From: Dehalococcoidia bacterium | Lineage (GTDB): Bacteria; Chloroflexota; Dehalococcoidia; Dehalococcoidales; Fen-1064 | Assembly: GCA_011192055.1 (NCBI GenBank) | Contig: DUES01000175.1 | Span: 1 to 20,990, forward strand | Length of the DNA: 20,990 nucleotides | Reading direction: 5' to 3' | In this document: in pieces, positions 1 through 8,802 of the stretch | Position numbering within the stretch: the stretch's first letter is position 1 | How the letters are laid out: every line of letters begins with the position of its first letter | Notes under the pieces: model-generated | Told to the model about the DNA's origin: nothing | Database searches by the model: none | What the model saw: only the letters and a program-made list of their open reading frames with translations | Position numbers and translations under genes: made by a program

Positions 1-1416
1 ATATCTCGGTTCTTTACTGACATCGTTTATCATCAGCGGTTCGCCATTCCTGAATACCCAGCCTGTGATACCATCAGTAATCTTGATTCTGGTAGTATTC
101 TGCTCCGGCACTAAAGTTGGCTCGATATTACTGGCTTTAAAGACCAGCTCACCTGATTCCGGCTCGGGCAGAAGAAAGATAACACGGTAGTATTTGAAGG
201 TGTCATGCAGGGAGGTGACAACGTACGATATCAACTCATCAAGGCTGAGGATAGAACTGATTCTTCGTCCGACTTCGTTTATGGTCCGTAGCTGGTCTGC
301 ACGACGTCGCTCTCCCCTGGTCCTTTCTTCGACCTTCCGCTCCAGGTCCGTATATGATTCCTTCAGGGCGCCGGCCATATTATTAAACTGCTCGGCAAGC
401 ACCTGGACTTCGTCTCCTGTTTGTGCCGTAATCGTATGGTCGAAATCTCCTCCGGCGATACGCCGGGCGCCGTTGGTGAGGTCCCTGATTGGTTTCAGGA
501 TACGCCCCGTGGACAGTCCCACGAGGACTACACTGAGAACACCGGCTGTCACCAGCAGGACAATAAGGAGGGAGTTATAGCCTCTGACAGGTCCAATCAC
601 GCTAAGCCACTGTTCCTCGATGATAAGCCCCCAGTTGGTACCCGCTACCGGGGCGAACCCGGAGATAACCCTTGCTCCTGAGAGGTCCTCGGTCAGGATT
701 GCGCCGGTATCTCCTTTCAGCACCCTGGAAACCGGTTCGGTTGCCGTCAACCGGGCACCCATAAAAGAGCTGAAAGGATGATAGATGACGCGACCGTTAC
801 CATCTACCAGGTAGGCAAACCCGCTTTCACCGACCTGCAGGTTGACCACCCTGGCATAGATAGCACCCGGAACAGGGTGCTTTACTTCGGACATGCCGAC
901 CATCACGCCCGCGAATGAACCATCATCCTGCGTAACGGCAACCGCGATGAGGACAACATCCTTACCGGAAGTGATTTCCTTGAAGACGTCTGAAAATACC
1001 GGCCGTCTGCTGTTACGCAATAACTTAATAGTATCAAGCATGGGGAACCCGGTATCAAAATACTCCGTGCCTGCAATCGTTGACCATACGGGGGCTCCGT
1101 GGCTGTCATATACGATAACACCGGCGTCAAACGTGGTTAACCGGCTTTCGTCATGCTGCATCGCCTGCCTGACCCGGTCAGGTTCCATTGACCGGACATC
1201 ATTTTCCTGCGCAATCGTCTGAAGCACCAGGCTATGCTGGTTCATACCTTCGGAAAGGCGTGCCGCCAGGGTACCGGCAAGCTCGGTTTCCCATTCCTGG
1301 ACAACATCGCGCATCACCCGTTCATAGGCATAGAGCGTAGTCACGGCTGCTATTGCCAGTACAAGGGCTATCGGGAGTAAAGCCCAGAGGATTGTCTTGG
1401 TTCTCAGACTTCTCAT
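1..1416 (-). CDS. Membrane sensor protein, Cache-HAMP-GAF, probable histidine kinase (C-terminus beyond window)
   Basis: The frame stays open for 472 codons from the ATG at 1416 to the left edge, so the C-terminal output domain is missing. A first membrane helix spans residues 8-30. An extracytoplasmic region follows (about 31-282) and looks like a double Cache sensor, with YLVDGNGRVIYHP near 202-214 typical of its membrane-proximal half. A second helix lies at about 283-303. A HAMP domain follows (about 303-356, with ILKPIRDLTNGARRIAGGDF), then a charged coiled coil (357-380) and the start of a GAF domain (from about 385, with the ITDGITGWVFRNGEPL stretch). This order is usual in sensor histidine kinases, but diguanylate or adenylate cyclases and PP2C phosphatases share it, so the output is inferred. 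The SD (GGAG) is weak and about 12 nt from the ATG. It is divergent from the AOR gene. Confidence 0.85.
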   Translation of the reverse strand, partial: MRSLRTKTILWALLPIALVLAIAAVTTLYAYERVMRDVVQEWETELAGTLAARLSEGMNQHSLVLQTIAQENDVRSMEPDRVRQAMQHDESRLTTFDAGVIVYDSHGAPVWSTIAGTEYFDTGFPMLDTIKLLRNSRRPVFSDVFKEITSGKDVVLIAVAVTQDDGSFAGVMVGMSEVKHPVPGAIYARVVNLQVGESGFAYLVDGNGRVIYHPFSSFMGARLTATEPVSRVLKGDTGAILTEDLSGARVISGFAPVAGTNWGLIIEEQWLSVIGPVRGYNSLLIVLLVTAGVLSVVLVGLSTGRILKPIRDLTNGARRIAGGDFDHTITAQTGDEVQVLAEQFNNMAGALKESYTDLERKVEERTRGERRRADQLRTINEVGRRISSILSLDELISYVVTSLHDTFKYYRVIFLLPEPESGELVFKASNIEPTLVPEQNTTRIKITDGITGWVFRNGEPLMINDVSKEPRY

Positions 1417-1502
1417 TGAATTTCACTGCTCCAGGACTTTTTCATATTAACGTCGGGCAGTAGAACAGTCAAGATATTTGATAATCGCAGTGGAACATAC
1501 TG

Positions 1503-1584
1503 CCGGAACTTTACGCCTGTTCCGGTTTGCGACCTGACCGTATCAGCGTGGTATACTTTGACTAACCGAACGGCTGTATATAAA
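1503..1584 (+). promoter_or_regulatory. Candidate promoter/operator region for the AOR-SDR pair
   Basis: Between the divergent sensor and AOR genes lies a 7-bp inverted repeat, CCGGAAC-N9-GTTCCGG (1503-1525). It is followed by TATACT (1552-1557) and by TTGACT (1558-1563) with TATAAA (1579-1584) at a short 15-nt spacing. The repeat could be a regulator-binding site. Which hexamers are used cannot be decided from sequence. If the TTGACT is a -35 box, transcription would start near 1590 and leave a roughly 28-nt leader before the ATG at 1618. Confidence 0.3.
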
Positions 1585-1617
1585 GGCTCCAGAGAACGTG
1601 CGACGGCGAGGATGGAC

Positions 1618-3354
1618 ATGAAGGGTTTCCATGGTAAGGTGCTGCATATTGATGTTGGCCGGAAGACATTCAGAGAAGAACCGGTCAACGAAGAAGTCTA
1701 CCGGACACTCCTGGGTGGCAAAGGACTTGGTACCCATCTCCTGCTGGAGAATACCAGGGCAGGAGTTGAACCACTGTCCGAAGATAATGCCATCGTGTTT
1801 GCTACGGGACCGACTGCCGATACAAAAGTTTTCGGGTCATCCCGTTACGGGGTGTATACAAAATCGCCTCTGACCGGCATATACAGCGAGTCCTACGCGG
1901 GAGGCAGTGTTGCCGAACCGTTGAGCAGGACAGGATACGATGCCTGTGTCATTAAGGGCGCTTCAGCATCTCCGGTTTACGTGGAAATTTCCGATAGAGG
2001 AGTCCGGTTCCACGAAGCGTCTCACCTGTGGGGTCGGGATACGTATGAAACGGAGGATATTATCCGCAGGGAGGTTAATAACGACCAGGCAGGGATTGCC
2101 GTGATAGGACCGGCCGGTGAAAACCTGGTCAGGTTTGCCGTGATTGAGAATGACTACTGGAGGTCGGCGGGAAGGACCGGGACAGGCGCGGTGCTGGGTT
2201 CTAAGAAAATCAAAGCTGTTGTCTTCCACGGCAACCGGCAACGCACTGTAGCCAGACCTGACCTGCTTGACAGGGTCTGGCGGGAGATGGGCTCAAAGGC
2301 AAAGACGGATGCAGGAGCGGCTTCTTATAAAAAGATGGGCACTCCGATGCTCGTAGCCCTGGCTAACCGGGCAGGGGCCTTCCCGACAAAATACTGGACT
2401 GCGGGTACCTATGAAGAGTGGCCGAAGATAAGCGCCGATGCCCTGTTGAATCAATGCAAGGTCAGGGCAAGGGCATGTTCGAAGTGCTTCCTTGCCTGTG
2501 CCAACCTGGTCGAAATTATCGACGGCAGACACAAGGGGCTCGTCATAGAGGGGCCCGAGTATGAGACTATTTATGCCTTTGGCGGGCTCTGCATGATAAA
2601 TGACATCCGGGAAATTGCTTACCTGAATGATATCTGTGACCGGCTGGGCATTGATACGATAACTGCGGGAAACCTGGCTGCGTTTGCCATCGAAGCATCA
2701 AGCCGAGGCGTAATAAACGAAAAGATTGACTACGGCGATGTTGACGGTATAGCCGGACTTCTCGGGAAGATTGCCGGTAAAGAAGGAATTGGGGCTATCC
2801 TGGCAGAAGGAATAATACCTGCCAGCCGGGAGTGGGGTCTTGAAGATATAGCCATACATGTCAAAGGCCTGGAACCGGCGGGATATGACCCGAGGACTTT
2901 AAAAGGAATGGGACTGGCCTATGCTACCTCCGATAGAGGTGCCTGCCACCTCAGGGCTACCGTCTACAAGGCGGAACTGTCCGGCATTATCGGTCCCGAT
3001 GAGATAGAGGGTAAGGCGGAAGTAATGATGGACTTTGAAGACCGGCACACCTTGTTTGACGCACTGATTGTCTGCCGGTTCTTCAGGGACCTGTATTCGT
3101 GGGATATATTATCGCCAATCATAGAAGGCACCACCGGGATGGCGCTGGACAAGCAGCAGCTCCGGAAACTGGCTGCAAACATCACTGATAAGACCAGGGA
3201 GTTTAACCTGCGTGAGGGTATGCTGCCGGCTGCCGATACATTGCCGGGAAGGTTTTTCAAGGAGCCTCTCACCGATAGCGGTAAAGTACTACCGGAAAAG
3301 GACTTTAACAGGATGCTGAACGACTACTACCGGCTGAGAGGCTGGGGCAGTTAA
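1618..3354 (+). CDS. Aldehyde:ferredoxin oxidoreductase family protein (tungsten/molybdenum bis-pterin)
   Basis: The family oxidises aldehydes to carboxylic acids, or runs the reverse reaction, using ferredoxin, a W/Mo bis-pterin cofactor and one [4Fe-4S] cluster in the cytoplasm. The 578-residue product has the normal family length. It opens with MKGFHGKVLHIDVG and the LLGGKGLG segment of the pterin-binding N-terminal domain. Cluster ligands C287-x2-C290-x3-C294 and a distal C486 (IVCRFF) match the AOR ligand pattern in spacing. The conserved GMGLAYATSDRGACHLRA segment is present. I chose ATG 1618 because GAGG lies 6 nt upstream and family homology starts there; an upstream TTG at 1558 is in frame but poorly supported. 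The next gene, an SDR, is 49 nt downstream and probably co-transcribed. The substrate is unknown. Confidence 0.93.
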   Translation: MKGFHGKVLHIDVGRKTFREEPVNEEVYRTLLGGKGLGTHLLLENTRAGVEPLSEDNAIVFATGPTADTKVFGSSRYGVYTKSPLTGIYSESYAGGSVAEPLSRTGYDACVIKGASASPVYVEISDRGVRFHEASHLWGRDTYETEDIIRREVNNDQAGIAVIGPAGENLVRFAVIENDYWRSAGRTGTGAVLGSKKIKAVVFHGNRQRTVARPDLLDRVWREMGSKAKTDAGAASYKKMGTPMLVALANRAGAFPTKYWTAGTYEEWPKISADALLNQCKVRARACSKCFLACANLVEIIDGRHKGLVIEGPEYETIYAFGGLCMINDIREIAYLNDICDRLGIDTITAGNLAAFAIEASSRGVINEKIDYGDVDGIAGLLGKIAGKEGIGAILAEGIIPASREWGLEDIAIHVKGLEPAGYDPRTLKGMGLAYATSDRGACHLRATVYKAELSGIIGPDEIEGKAEVMMDFEDRHTLFDALIVCRFFRDLYSWDILSPIIEGTTGMALDKQQLRKLAANITDKTREFNLREGMLPAADTLPGRFFKEPLTDSGKVLPEKDFNRMLNDYYRLRGWGS

Positions 3355-3403
3355 AGCATTTGTCAAAAAATTAACAGGATACAAATAACAGGGAGGGTGG
3401 TAA

Positions 3404-4213
3404 TTGGAACAGAAGCTTGAAGGAAAAGTTGCGTTGATAACGGGGGCCGGCCGGGGACTGGGCCGTGCTTATGCGCTGCGCCTGGCAAGGCTGGGGGCAG
3501 ATGTTATCGTTAATGATGTTGACCTGCATTCCTATAAGCAGTTTGGCGAGGAGATGTCAGCGGATACTACCGTCGACGAGGTACGCAATCTCGGGCGTAA
3601 GTCCATTGGCATTGAGTGCGATGCGGCCAGTAAGAAAGAAGTAGATGCCATGTTTGAAAAGGCACTCAGCGAGTTTGGCCGTATCGATATCCTGGTGAAT
3701 AATGCGGGTGGTCTTCAGGTCAGGCCGGAGACGAGTTTTGCCTCCTCGGTACCGGAAGAAGACCTGAGACGTGAAATAGACCGGAACCTGATGAGCTGCA
3801 TATTCGGTTGTCAGGCTGCGGCGATACCAATGAAAGAGCAGGGTAGTGGCCGGATTGTAAATGTGTCATCGCAGGCAGGCCTGAAGGGTTCTCCCAACGG
3901 TCACTATTCGTCATACGGTATAGCTAAAGCGGGAATTGTCAGCTACACGCAGTACCTTGCCGGAGAACTGGCTCCCTTTGGTATTAACGTTAACTGCATA
4001 GCGCCGGCCTTCATCGGAACCGACCGCATGATGCAGCGGAGCTTTAATACGAAACCGGGGCAGCTTGAAGCCATGGAAAAATCTATCCCCCTGCGCAGGG
4101 TTGGTACTGCTGAAGACTGTGCCAAGGTGGTAGAGTTCCTTGTCACTGACCTTTCCGACTATGTAGTTGGTCAGTGCATACGTATCTGCGGTGGTGTATT
4201 ACTTTTCTTCTAA
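3404..4213 (+). CDS. Classical SDR family NAD(P)-dependent oxidoreductase
   Basis: This is a Rossmann-fold short-chain dehydrogenase of 269 residues that would interconvert an alcohol or hydroxyacid with the keto form. The cofactor motif TGAGRGLG is near residue 14. NNAGG follows near 99, a catalytic serine region (VNVSSQAG), and the YxxxK pair in SSYGIAKAG. The C-terminal part carries the usual family segment (NCIAPAFIGTDRM). The start is TTG, supported by GGGAGG about 8-10 nt upstream and by homology beginning at once (LEGKVALITGAG). It is slightly longer than the ~250-residue core because of an insertion around residues 40-60 (HSYKQFGEEMSADTTVDEV), which also occurs in hydroxyacyl-CoA-dehydrogenase-like SDRs. 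It probably shares a transcript with the AOR gene and ends before the 4272 hairpin. Confidence 0.9.
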   Translation: MEQKLEGKVALITGAGRGLGRAYALRLARLGADVIVNDVDLHSYKQFGEEMSADTTVDEVRNLGRKSIGIECDAASKKEVDAMFEKALSEFGRIDILVNNAGGLQVRPETSFASSVPEEDLRREIDRNLMSCIFGCQAAAIPMKEQGSGRIVNVSSQAGLKGSPNGHYSSYGIAKAGIVSYTQYLAGELAPFGINVNCIAPAFIGTDRMMQRSFNTKPGQLEAMEKSIPLRRVGTAEDCAKVVEFLVTDLSDYVVGQCIRICGGVLLFF

Positions 4214-4271
4214 ATGGTGACTGAAACACCCGGCAATACCAGGACATTAACAGGCTCACTACAGTTAAAAA

Positions 4272-4300
4272 GAGTGCCAGCGTTATTAGCGCTGGCACTC
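4272..4300 (-). terminator. Intrinsic terminator between convergent operons
   Basis: A perfect 11-bp stem, GAGTGCCAGCG / CGCTGGCACTC, encloses a 7-nt loop. Read on the minus strand, the stem is followed by TTTTTAACTG, a proper U-tract, so it best terminates the ThDP-alcohol dehydrogenase operon. On the plus strand the tail ATATTTCC is weaker but could still stop the AOR-SDR transcript. Confidence 0.8.
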
Positions 4301-4329
4301 ATATTTCCTGCTTCAGTGCTGTAATAACC

Positions 4330-5370
4330 TCAAGGCACGAAGATGACCTTGGCTGCTTTTCGACTGATGGCTGCCTCAAATCCTTCGTCGGCCTGTGTCA
4401 GTGGCAGCCGGTGAGTAATCATCGGCTTGACCTGCACCTTGCCGGTAGTAAGGAGAGCAATACACCGCTGCCATATTTCAGCGTCGTAACCGTAAGCACC
4501 GATGATAGTCTTGCTCTGGCGGACAAGCTCCGTAGTCGGTATCTCGGCAGGTCTGGAGTGAATACCGATGAGTATTACCTTGCCCCCGGGTTTGACCATG
4601 CGGACAGCTTCGGTAACGCTTTTCGGGTTCCCCGATGCCTCAAAGACGACGTCGAGTCCGGAGTGTAAGCCGCCGCCGGTAAGTTCTTTGGCCATACCGA
4701 CAATATCTTCTTTTTCCACATTTATAGTCATGTCGGCGCCCAGTTCGCGGGCTATTTTAAGGCGCATGGAATCGTTACCGGTACCAGCCGTCATTATCAG
4801 TCCTGCTCCGGCGGCCTTTAGTAACTGGACGGCGAAAAGGCCGATCGGCCCCGGCCCCAGGACAGCGGTCTTCTGCCCTACTTTTATTCCGGACAGGTCT
4901 ACGGCGCGCATCACCACGGCAAGCGGTTCGGTGAGGGATGCGGTCTCGTAGTCCAGGTTTTCGGGTAGCTTGAATATAGTTGCACCAGCGGTGATACGCA
5001 TATACTCGGCAAAGGCACCGTTGCCGGTTAGTCCGAGTGCAAACCGGCTTGCGCAGGCGTCGGGTTTTCCCACCTGGCAGCACAAACAGCTTCCACACGG
5101 CATACCCGGCATGGCAGTGATGCGGTCGCCAACCGATACTGTCGTTACCTTGGCTCCTACCTGGACAATATCACCGGCAAACTCGTGTCCCAGTATCACC
5201 GGGAGGGGCAAGAACTCATAATTCGGCGTCCACTCGTAGGCATGGACATCACTGCCGCAAAGACTTGCCGCCTTTACTTTGACCAGGATATCGGCATCGC
5301 CGACTTCGGGGGTATCAACGTCGAATACCTCAATACCCGGTTCCCTCTTTGTCTTGAATATCGCTTTCAT
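4330..5370 (-). CDS. Zinc-dependent medium-chain alcohol dehydrogenase (threonine/butanediol/sorbitol dehydrogenase type)
   Basis: This is a 346-residue MDR-family oxidoreductase that oxidises an alcohol to a ketone or aldehyde with NAD(P)+. Catalytic zinc residues C38 (SLCGSD) and H62-E63 (GHEF) are present. So is the structural zinc set C92, C95, C98, C106 in PCGSCLCCQVGKPDAC. The Rossmann glycines are in VLGPGPIGLFAVQLL. An AAAGGA-type SD precedes the ATG. It starts 11 nt after the stop of the ThDP enzyme, so the two form an operon. One reading is that the ThDP enzyme makes or uses an aldehyde or ketol that this enzyme oxidises or reduces. The family does not reveal the substrate. Confidence 0.92.
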   Translation of the reverse strand: MKAIFKTKREPGIEVFDVDTPEVGDADILVKVKAASLCGSDVHAYEWTPNYEFLPLPVILGHEFAGDIVQVGAKVTTVSVGDRITAMPGMPCGSCLCCQVGKPDACASRFALGLTGNGAFAEYMRITAGATIFKLPENLDYETASLTEPLAVVMRAVDLSGIKVGQKTAVLGPGPIGLFAVQLLKAAGAGLIMTAGTGNDSMRLKIARELGADMTINVEKEDIVGMAKELTGGGLHSGLDVVFEASGNPKSVTEAVRMVKPGGKVILIGIHSRPAEIPTTELVRQSKTIIGAYGYDAEIWQRCIALLTTGKVQVKPMITHRLPLTQADEGFEAAISRKAAKVIFVP

Positions 5371-5381
5371 AAGGTTCCTTT

Positions 5382-7088
5382 CTACCGGTGAATTACCTTG
5401 GTGAAAGGTTCGTCAGGCTCGGTGAGGGCATCTATCACGGTTGGTTTTGATGACTGGAAAGCCTCTGTTAGCGCTGACTCCAGGTTATCCGGATTGTCTA
5501 CCCTGACACCCTGGCAACCATATCCACGCGCTATCGCGGCAAAGTCGGTATCAATAAACTCGGAAGCAACCGCCTTGCCTCCCATCATATACTTCTGTGC
5601 GTCACGGACATTACCCAGTACGCTGTTATTCATTACCAGGAACACTACCGGCAGATTGTACTGGACGGCGGTGGAAAGGACGTGGGTTGTCATGCCGAAA
5701 CCGCCATCGCCCACCACGGATAATACCGGCCTGTCGGGATGGAGCAGCTTTGCGGTAAGAGCCGCCGGAGGTCCCCACCCCATACCGGCTGCACCACCGG
5801 GACAGAATAACGAACCTGCCACCTTGCTCCTGAAGAAGTGGGCCATCCAGATACGGTTGTTGCCGGCATCAAATGTAATGATTGCCGAATCATCCACTAC
5901 GTTATCAATTGACTTGACTATCCGCTGCGGCAGCGACGGAGAAGCGTCGGAATAAAGCTCCGGTGCTTCACAATAGGCATCTTCCGCTTTCGCTTTTGCC
6001 ACGGCATCAAGACGGTCCTGGGGAGCGGCAAGTTCTCCGCCACTCCGGGTAGTCAGTGCCTTCATTATCTGGGTAAGTACGGTTTTGGCATCTCCGGTGA
6101 ACCCCATTTCTACCGGGTATGTCCAGCCGACATTTCTCGGCTCGATATCTACCTGGATAATCTGCTGCCTTGAGGGGTCTATCATGCTGGGACTGCCATT
6201 TCTCGTATCACTGGGGTCGAGTCGGCACCCGATAACCAGCAGAACGTCAGCAGCGGCAATCAGGCTGTTAGCTACTTTCTGCCCGAAATCTCCCATCATA
6301 CCCAGCGCCAGGGGATGGACCTCGGGGAAAGCGCTTTTGCCCCGGTAGCTGGTGGCAACCGGAATGCCGAGTGATTCGGCGAGTTCCATCAGTTCATCGT
6401 ATGCCTTTGAGTTGTGGATACCGCTGCCGGCAATAATGACCGGGTGCTGTGCTTTCAGTAATGCATCGAGCAATTTCTCAATATCTTCGGCCGGGGCAGC
6501 ACTCCTGGAAGCCGGCAGATAGCCAGCCATGGTATGAATCCTGTCGACTCTCTTCGGGTCGATTTCTCCGGTCAGGGCGGCAGCGCGCATCACTACACTG
6601 GATGGTCCCGGTTTGCCTGTCGTGGCATGTTTGATGGCATACTGAACACCTGTTGCTGCTTCCTCCGGACTTGTTGCGTAGCACGTGTACTTACACATGG
6701 AACGCATTAAGCCGGGAAGGTCATAGGAGCCATATTCACCTGTACCCGACTGGTAGGCACCGAGTTGGGGTAAATTACGGTCCGAGGTATCGGTAAGAAC
6801 AAGCATGGGTGAGCCATACAGAAAGGCTTCAATGATACCTATACCTGCATTCGAGGCAATCCAGGCACCCTGCCCCATGACAACTCCGGGCTTTCCCGTC
6901 ATCCGGCCGTACATATCTGCCATACATGCTGCTGCGTGCTCATGGCGCGTGAGAATGATTTTTACTTTATCCTGGCGCTTATCGAGTTCATTAAAGATAC
7001 CGAGGGTATGACCGCCTGGAACACCAAATACATGGTCAATCCCTGCTTCAACTATTGCATCACAGATTTTCTCGCTGGCTTGTGTCAC
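5382..7088 (-). CDS. Thiamine diphosphate-dependent enzyme, acetolactate synthase-like superfamily
   Basis: The 568-residue product has the full three-domain architecture of the acetolactate synthase / benzoylformate decarboxylase / sulfoacetaldehyde acetyltransferase superfamily. The N-terminal PYR domain carries FGVPGGHTLG and catalytic-type E50 in TRHEHAAACMADMYGR. The central domain spans about 200-345. The C-terminal PP domain binds Mg-ThDP through GDG (460-462) and NN (487-488) in the GDGGFGMTTHV...VMNNSVLG segment. GTG start with AAGGAGG 7 nt upstream. It could be a decarboxylase, an acetyltransferase or a ligase; no regulatory ilvN-like subunit is nearby, which argues against a biosynthetic acetolactate synthase. 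It is first in the operon with the alcohol dehydrogenase and divergent from the UxaA-like genes, with which it may share a substrate. Confidence 0.9.
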   Translation of the reverse strand: MTQASEKICDAIVEAGIDHVFGVPGGHTLGIFNELDKRQDKVKIILTRHEHAAACMADMYGRMTGKPGVVMGQGAWIASNAGIGIIEAFLYGSPMLVLTDTSDRNLPQLGAYQSGTGEYGSYDLPGLMRSMCKYTCYATSPEEAATGVQYAIKHATTGKPGPSSVVMRAAALTGEIDPKRVDRIHTMAGYLPASRSAAPAEDIEKLLDALLKAQHPVIIAGSGIHNSKAYDELMELAESLGIPVATSYRGKSAFPEVHPLALGMMGDFGQKVANSLIAAADVLLVIGCRLDPSDTRNGSPSMIDPSRQQIIQVDIEPRNVGWTYPVEMGFTGDAKTVLTQIMKALTTRSGGELAAPQDRLDAVAKAKAEDAYCEAPELYSDASPSLPQRIVKSIDNVVDDSAIITFDAGNNRIWMAHFFRSKVAGSLFCPGGAAGMGWGPPAALTAKLLHPDRPVLSVVGDGGFGMTTHVLSTAVQYNLPVVFLVMNNSVLGNVRDAQKYMMGGKAVASEFIDTDFAAIARGYGCQGVRVDNPDNLESALTEAFQSSKPTVIDALTEPDEPFTKVIHR

Positions 7089-7164
7089 GTTTATTCCTCC
7101 TTGTTAATTATGTGAAATAGCGCCTGCTCTAAATCAATGCTTACCGGTTAGCAGCTACCAAACA

Positions 7165-7193
7165 CTTTAAACGTCTTTATGAGGTTCTGTCAA
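7165..7193 (-). promoter_or_regulatory. Candidate sigma70 promoter for the ThDP enzyme operon
   Basis: In the 226-nt divergent spacer (7089-7314) the minus strand has TTGACA (7193-7188) and, 17-18 nt further on, TTAAAG/TAAAGT. This leaves a leader of roughly 70 nt before the GTG. The spacer also holds an AT-rich dyad (GTATACGTATATTCATATAC, near 7214-7233) that could bind a regulator. On the plus strand TATAAA near 7287 could be the -10 of the UxaA-like pair, with no convincing -35. Confidence 0.4.
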
Positions 7194-7314
7194 GAAATAC
7201 GGCTGCCCTGCCAGTATACGTATATTCATATACAACATTGACTTATTGAGATAGAATAAAACAGTAAGTTTCCCGGTAAAGTGCTGTATAAATAGTATTA
7301 AGCGGAGAGGTTCA

Positions 7315-7581
7315 ATGAAAAACAATGCAATAAAGGTCAATGACAAAGACAACGTTGCCGTGGCTGCTCAGATTATCTTGAAGGGCAGTCCGATAATGGT
7401 GGATGGTCAGAAGCTGGTCGACGCTGTAGAGGATATACCGCTTGGACATAAGGTAGCTTTGGCGCCGTTCTCTAAAGGAGAGAATGTGATCCGCTATAGC
7501 GAACCGATTGTTGAGACCACACAGGAAATCCCGGCAGGTGGATGGGTACATGTTCATAATACCCAGCCAATCATGAGTTAA
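7315..7581 (+). CDS. UxaA-type dehydratase small subunit (SAF domain), SuyA-like
   Basis: The 88-residue protein corresponds to the N-terminal SAF domain of altronate/galactarate dehydratases. In split members of the family it is a separate small subunit, as in (2R)-sulfolactate sulfo-lyase SuyA. Visible family features are an early DNVAVAA stretch, the central DIPLGHKVAL segment (about 41-50) and a C-terminal IPAGGWVHVHNTQ (about 71-83). SD is GGAGAGG (about 5 nt from ATG). The large-subunit gene starts 28 nt downstream, so the two make one enzyme. The leaving group (water or sulfite) cannot be decided here. Confidence 0.85.
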   Translation: MKNNAIKVNDKDNVAVAAQIILKGSPIMVDGQKLVDAVEDIPLGHKVALAPFSKGENVIRYSEPIVETTQEIPAGGWVHVHNTQPIMS

Positions 7582-7609
7582 ATACAAAAGAGACTGGAGG
7601 TCCGTTCAC

Positions 7610-8764
7610 ATGGAATTCATGGGATACAGGCGTGAAGATGGCAGGATAGGAATACGTAACCACGTGCTGGTTGTCTCCTCGGTGAGTTGTGCCAATGGGG
7701 TTGTCGAGGCTATTGGCCGTGCGTTGCCTGATGTAGTGACTGTGGTCCATGCCTATGGCTGTGGCTACGCAGGTATGGAAGACTTCCTCAATAGCTATCG
7801 TGTCATCTCCGGGTTGGCAGGCGGCCCCAATGTTGGTGCCGTGCTCTTCGTTGGACTGGGCTGCGAAGGGATGAGTGCGGAGCGTCTGGCTGCGGAGGTG
7901 CAGGGCAAACCCGTCGAGACACTGGTGGTACAGAAGGACGGTGGCAGCGCCGCCACTACCGCCAAAGGAATAGAGATTGCAACACGATTCCTGGCGGACC
8001 TGAAAAGGCAGGAACGTGTACCCGTGCCCGTAAGCGAACTGGTCGTAGGGCTGGAGTGCGGCGGGTCCGACGCCTTTTCGGGGATAACGGCAAATCCTGC
8101 TGTCGGTGTTGCTGCTGACTACCTTGTTGACGAGGGAGCAACAGCCATTCTCAGTGAGACTACCGAGATGATCGGCACGGCACACATCCTGAAGCGCCGT
8201 GGTGCCACTGCGGAGCTTGGTGAACAGGTTGAGAATCTGGTCAACGAGCATGAGAAGAAGGTGCGTGAAGCTCTTGGTGAGAGAGCAGGTATGGTGATTG
8301 CGCCGGGTAATATCGAGGGGGGCCTTTCATCGATTACGGAAAAATCTCTCGGTTGCATTACCAAGGCCGGAAGTACACCGATTAACGAGGTGGTCGGCTA
8401 TGCCGAACGGCCCACCAAACAAGGCCTGGTGATAATGGATACGCCGGGCTATGATATTGATTCAATGGCTGGCATGGCTGGTGGGGGAGCCCAGATGATA
8501 ATCTTCACGACGGGCAGAGGTTCGGTGGCCGGGTTCCCGGCAGTTCCCGTAATCAAGGTGGCCAGCAATTCTACCATGTTCGGGAATATGCCCGGTGACA
8601 TGGATGTTAACGCCGGGACGATAGCTGATGGTGATAGGACACTCGATGAGGTAGGCCGGGAGATTTTTGATTATGTGCTTCGCACAGCCAGCGGTCTGAA
8701 GACCTGTGCCGAGACTAACCGGTCGCAGCCGTTCAATTACCTGAAACAGGGCCCGACCTTCTAG
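7610..8764 (+). CDS. UxaA-type dehydratase large subunit (altronate/galactarate dehydratase or SuyB-like lyase)
   Basis: The 384-residue protein matches the catalytic C-terminal part of the UxaA/GarD family, which eliminates water (or sulfite, in SuyB) from hydroxy acids to give 2-keto acids. It starts with the diagnostic GYRREDGRIGIRNHVLV. Conserved segments include VSSVSCANG, YGCGYAG, GLGCEGM and GLECGGSDAFSGITANPAVG, then MDTPGYD and TTGRGS, and TASG near the C-terminus. Several cysteines lie in glycine-rich contexts typical of the metal site, but I do not assign ligands. SD is CTGGAGG. The length fits the split SuyAB arrangement, whereas classical UxaA is a single ~500-residue chain. It ends before a strong terminator. 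Confidence 0.88.
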   Translation: MEFMGYRREDGRIGIRNHVLVVSSVSCANGVVEAIGRALPDVVTVVHAYGCGYAGMEDFLNSYRVISGLAGGPNVGAVLFVGLGCEGMSAERLAAEVQGKPVETLVVQKDGGSAATTAKGIEIATRFLADLKRQERVPVPVSELVVGLECGGSDAFSGITANPAVGVAADYLVDEGATAILSETTEMIGTAHILKRRGATAELGEQVENLVNEHEKKVREALGERAGMVIAPGNIEGGLSSITEKSLGCITKAGSTPINEVVGYAERPTKQGLVIMDTPGYDIDSMAGMAGGGAQMIIFTTGRGSVAGFPAVPVIKVASNSTMFGNMPGDMDVNAGTIADGDRTLDEVGREIFDYVLRTASGLKTCAETNRSQPFNYLKQGPTF

Positions 8765-8802
8765 CAGAGTCTGGTTTCTTATGCCTGGATAGGTTTTTTC
8801 TG

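Noticed and set aside
1558..1617. Upstream TTG start for the AOR gene
   Set aside because: No SD precedes it, family homology begins at 1618 where an SD is well placed, and the TTGACT there may be a -35 box.
7571..8251. A 226-codon minus-strand frame
   Set aside because: It is antisense to the well-supported UxaA-like large subunit and has no domain signature.
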